Shown in pieces: positions 6,015 through 6,102 of a stretch of 6,102 nucleotides of DNA. Within the stretch, counting starts at the first letter, position 1. Every line of letters starts with the position of its first letter. Where the stretch lies: positions 1 to 6,102 of the forward strand of contig JAKSPV010000089.1 of the NCBI GenBank assembly GCA_024404475.1, given 5' to 3'. This stretch comes from Clostridia bacterium. Its GTDB lineage: Bacteria; Bacillota; Clostridia; Oscillospirales; CAG-272. Made by a program: the position numbers and the translations under genes. The notes beneath the pieces are model-generated. The model saw nothing but the letters and a program-made list of their open reading frames with translations, searched no databases and had not been told where the DNA came from.

Positions 6015-6102
6015 GTCGACCTTCTTCCTCGGTCGTCCGCCTTGCGGCGAAACGCTTCGCGCCCGGTGCAGCGCCACGCGTGCCGGTCGCTATCGCCCCT
6101 GT
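6011..6102 (-). CDS. C-terminal end of an unidentified upstream gene (partial)
   Basis: In the frame read from 6100 downward, 29 codons are open from the window edge to a TGA at 6013-6011. The visible tail is arginine-rich and includes C11-T12-G13-R14-E15-A16-F17-R18-R19-K20. The stop overlaps the proposed comF start as GTGA, a common arrangement in translationally coupled operons, and this overlap is the main reason for calling it. The fragment is too short for a family call. An arginine-rich helicase tail such as RecD2, which can precede comF in Clostridia, is a guess. A second frame is also open at this edge, so the call is tentative. Confidence 0.4.
   Translation of the reverse strand, partial: RGDSDRHAWRCTGREAFRRKADDRGRRST
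6020..6030 (-). promoter_or_regulatory. Purine-rich Shine-Dalgarno GAGGAAGAAGG for comF
   Basis: On the minus strand this purine run ends 5 bases before GTG 6014. It lies inside the upstream partial frame and is the main support for the internal GTG as the true comF start over GTG 6077. Confidence 0.65.

Noticed and set aside
1..6102. CRISPR, tRNA/rRNA, mobile element, phage or toxin-antitoxin content
   Set aside because: No direct-repeat arrays, cloverleaf or rRNA-like sequence, transposase motifs or small paired genes were seen. The only noncoding gaps are under 35 bases.

Overview
The base composition is GC-rich by eye. The genes are tightly packed, Shine-Dalgarno sites are strong AGGAGG/GAGGTG types, and the encoded families are a Gld-type ABC exporter with a DUF4340 protein, ComF, a YjcF/ElaA-type GNAT and a GH63-like hydrolase. 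Together these suggest a chromosomal fragment of a high-GC member of the Clostridia (Firmicutes), perhaps an Oscillospiraceae-like gut bacterium. The taxonomic call is inference. I see no rRNA, tRNA, CRISPR array, insertion sequence, phage gene or integration site.

Left half, + strand (2-3678). A four-gene operon reads rightward and is cut by the left edge. It holds a 5'-truncated ABC-2/GldF-type membrane permease, a GldG-like auxiliary protein anchored at both ends, a membrane-anchored DUF4340 protein, and a small GNAT acetyltransferase. Each junction is short (7 to 13 bases), and at each one the upstream TGA stop is built into the next gene's Shine-Dalgarno (TGAGG). The first three genes are the membrane and extracytoplasmic parts of a Gld-like ABC system whose ATPase should lie just upstream, outside the window. 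The GNAT is probably carried along by transcription, and its link to the transporter is unproven.

Centre (3677-3710). A perfect 8-bp GC-containing hairpin flanked by A7 and T5 sits in the 32-base gap between two convergent genes. It looks like a terminator that works in both directions.

Right half, - strand (6102-3711). A second operon reads leftward. It consists of the last 29 codons of an unidentified gene, comF (phosphoribosyltransferase-like, with a cysteine-rich zinc-finger N-terminus), and a cytoplasmic GH63/GH37-like (alpha/alpha)6-barrel glycoside hydrolase. The best comF start is an internal GTG at 6014 that overlaps the upstream gene's stop as GTGA, not the first in-frame start at 6077. 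The hydrolase begins 27 bases after comF with its own ribosome binding site.

Nothing here is clearly a new system. The points most worth following are the unknown substrate of the comF-linked hydrolase, the unknown role of the Gld-like ABC/DUF4340 set in a probable non-glider, and the repeated stop/Shine-Dalgarno overlaps.
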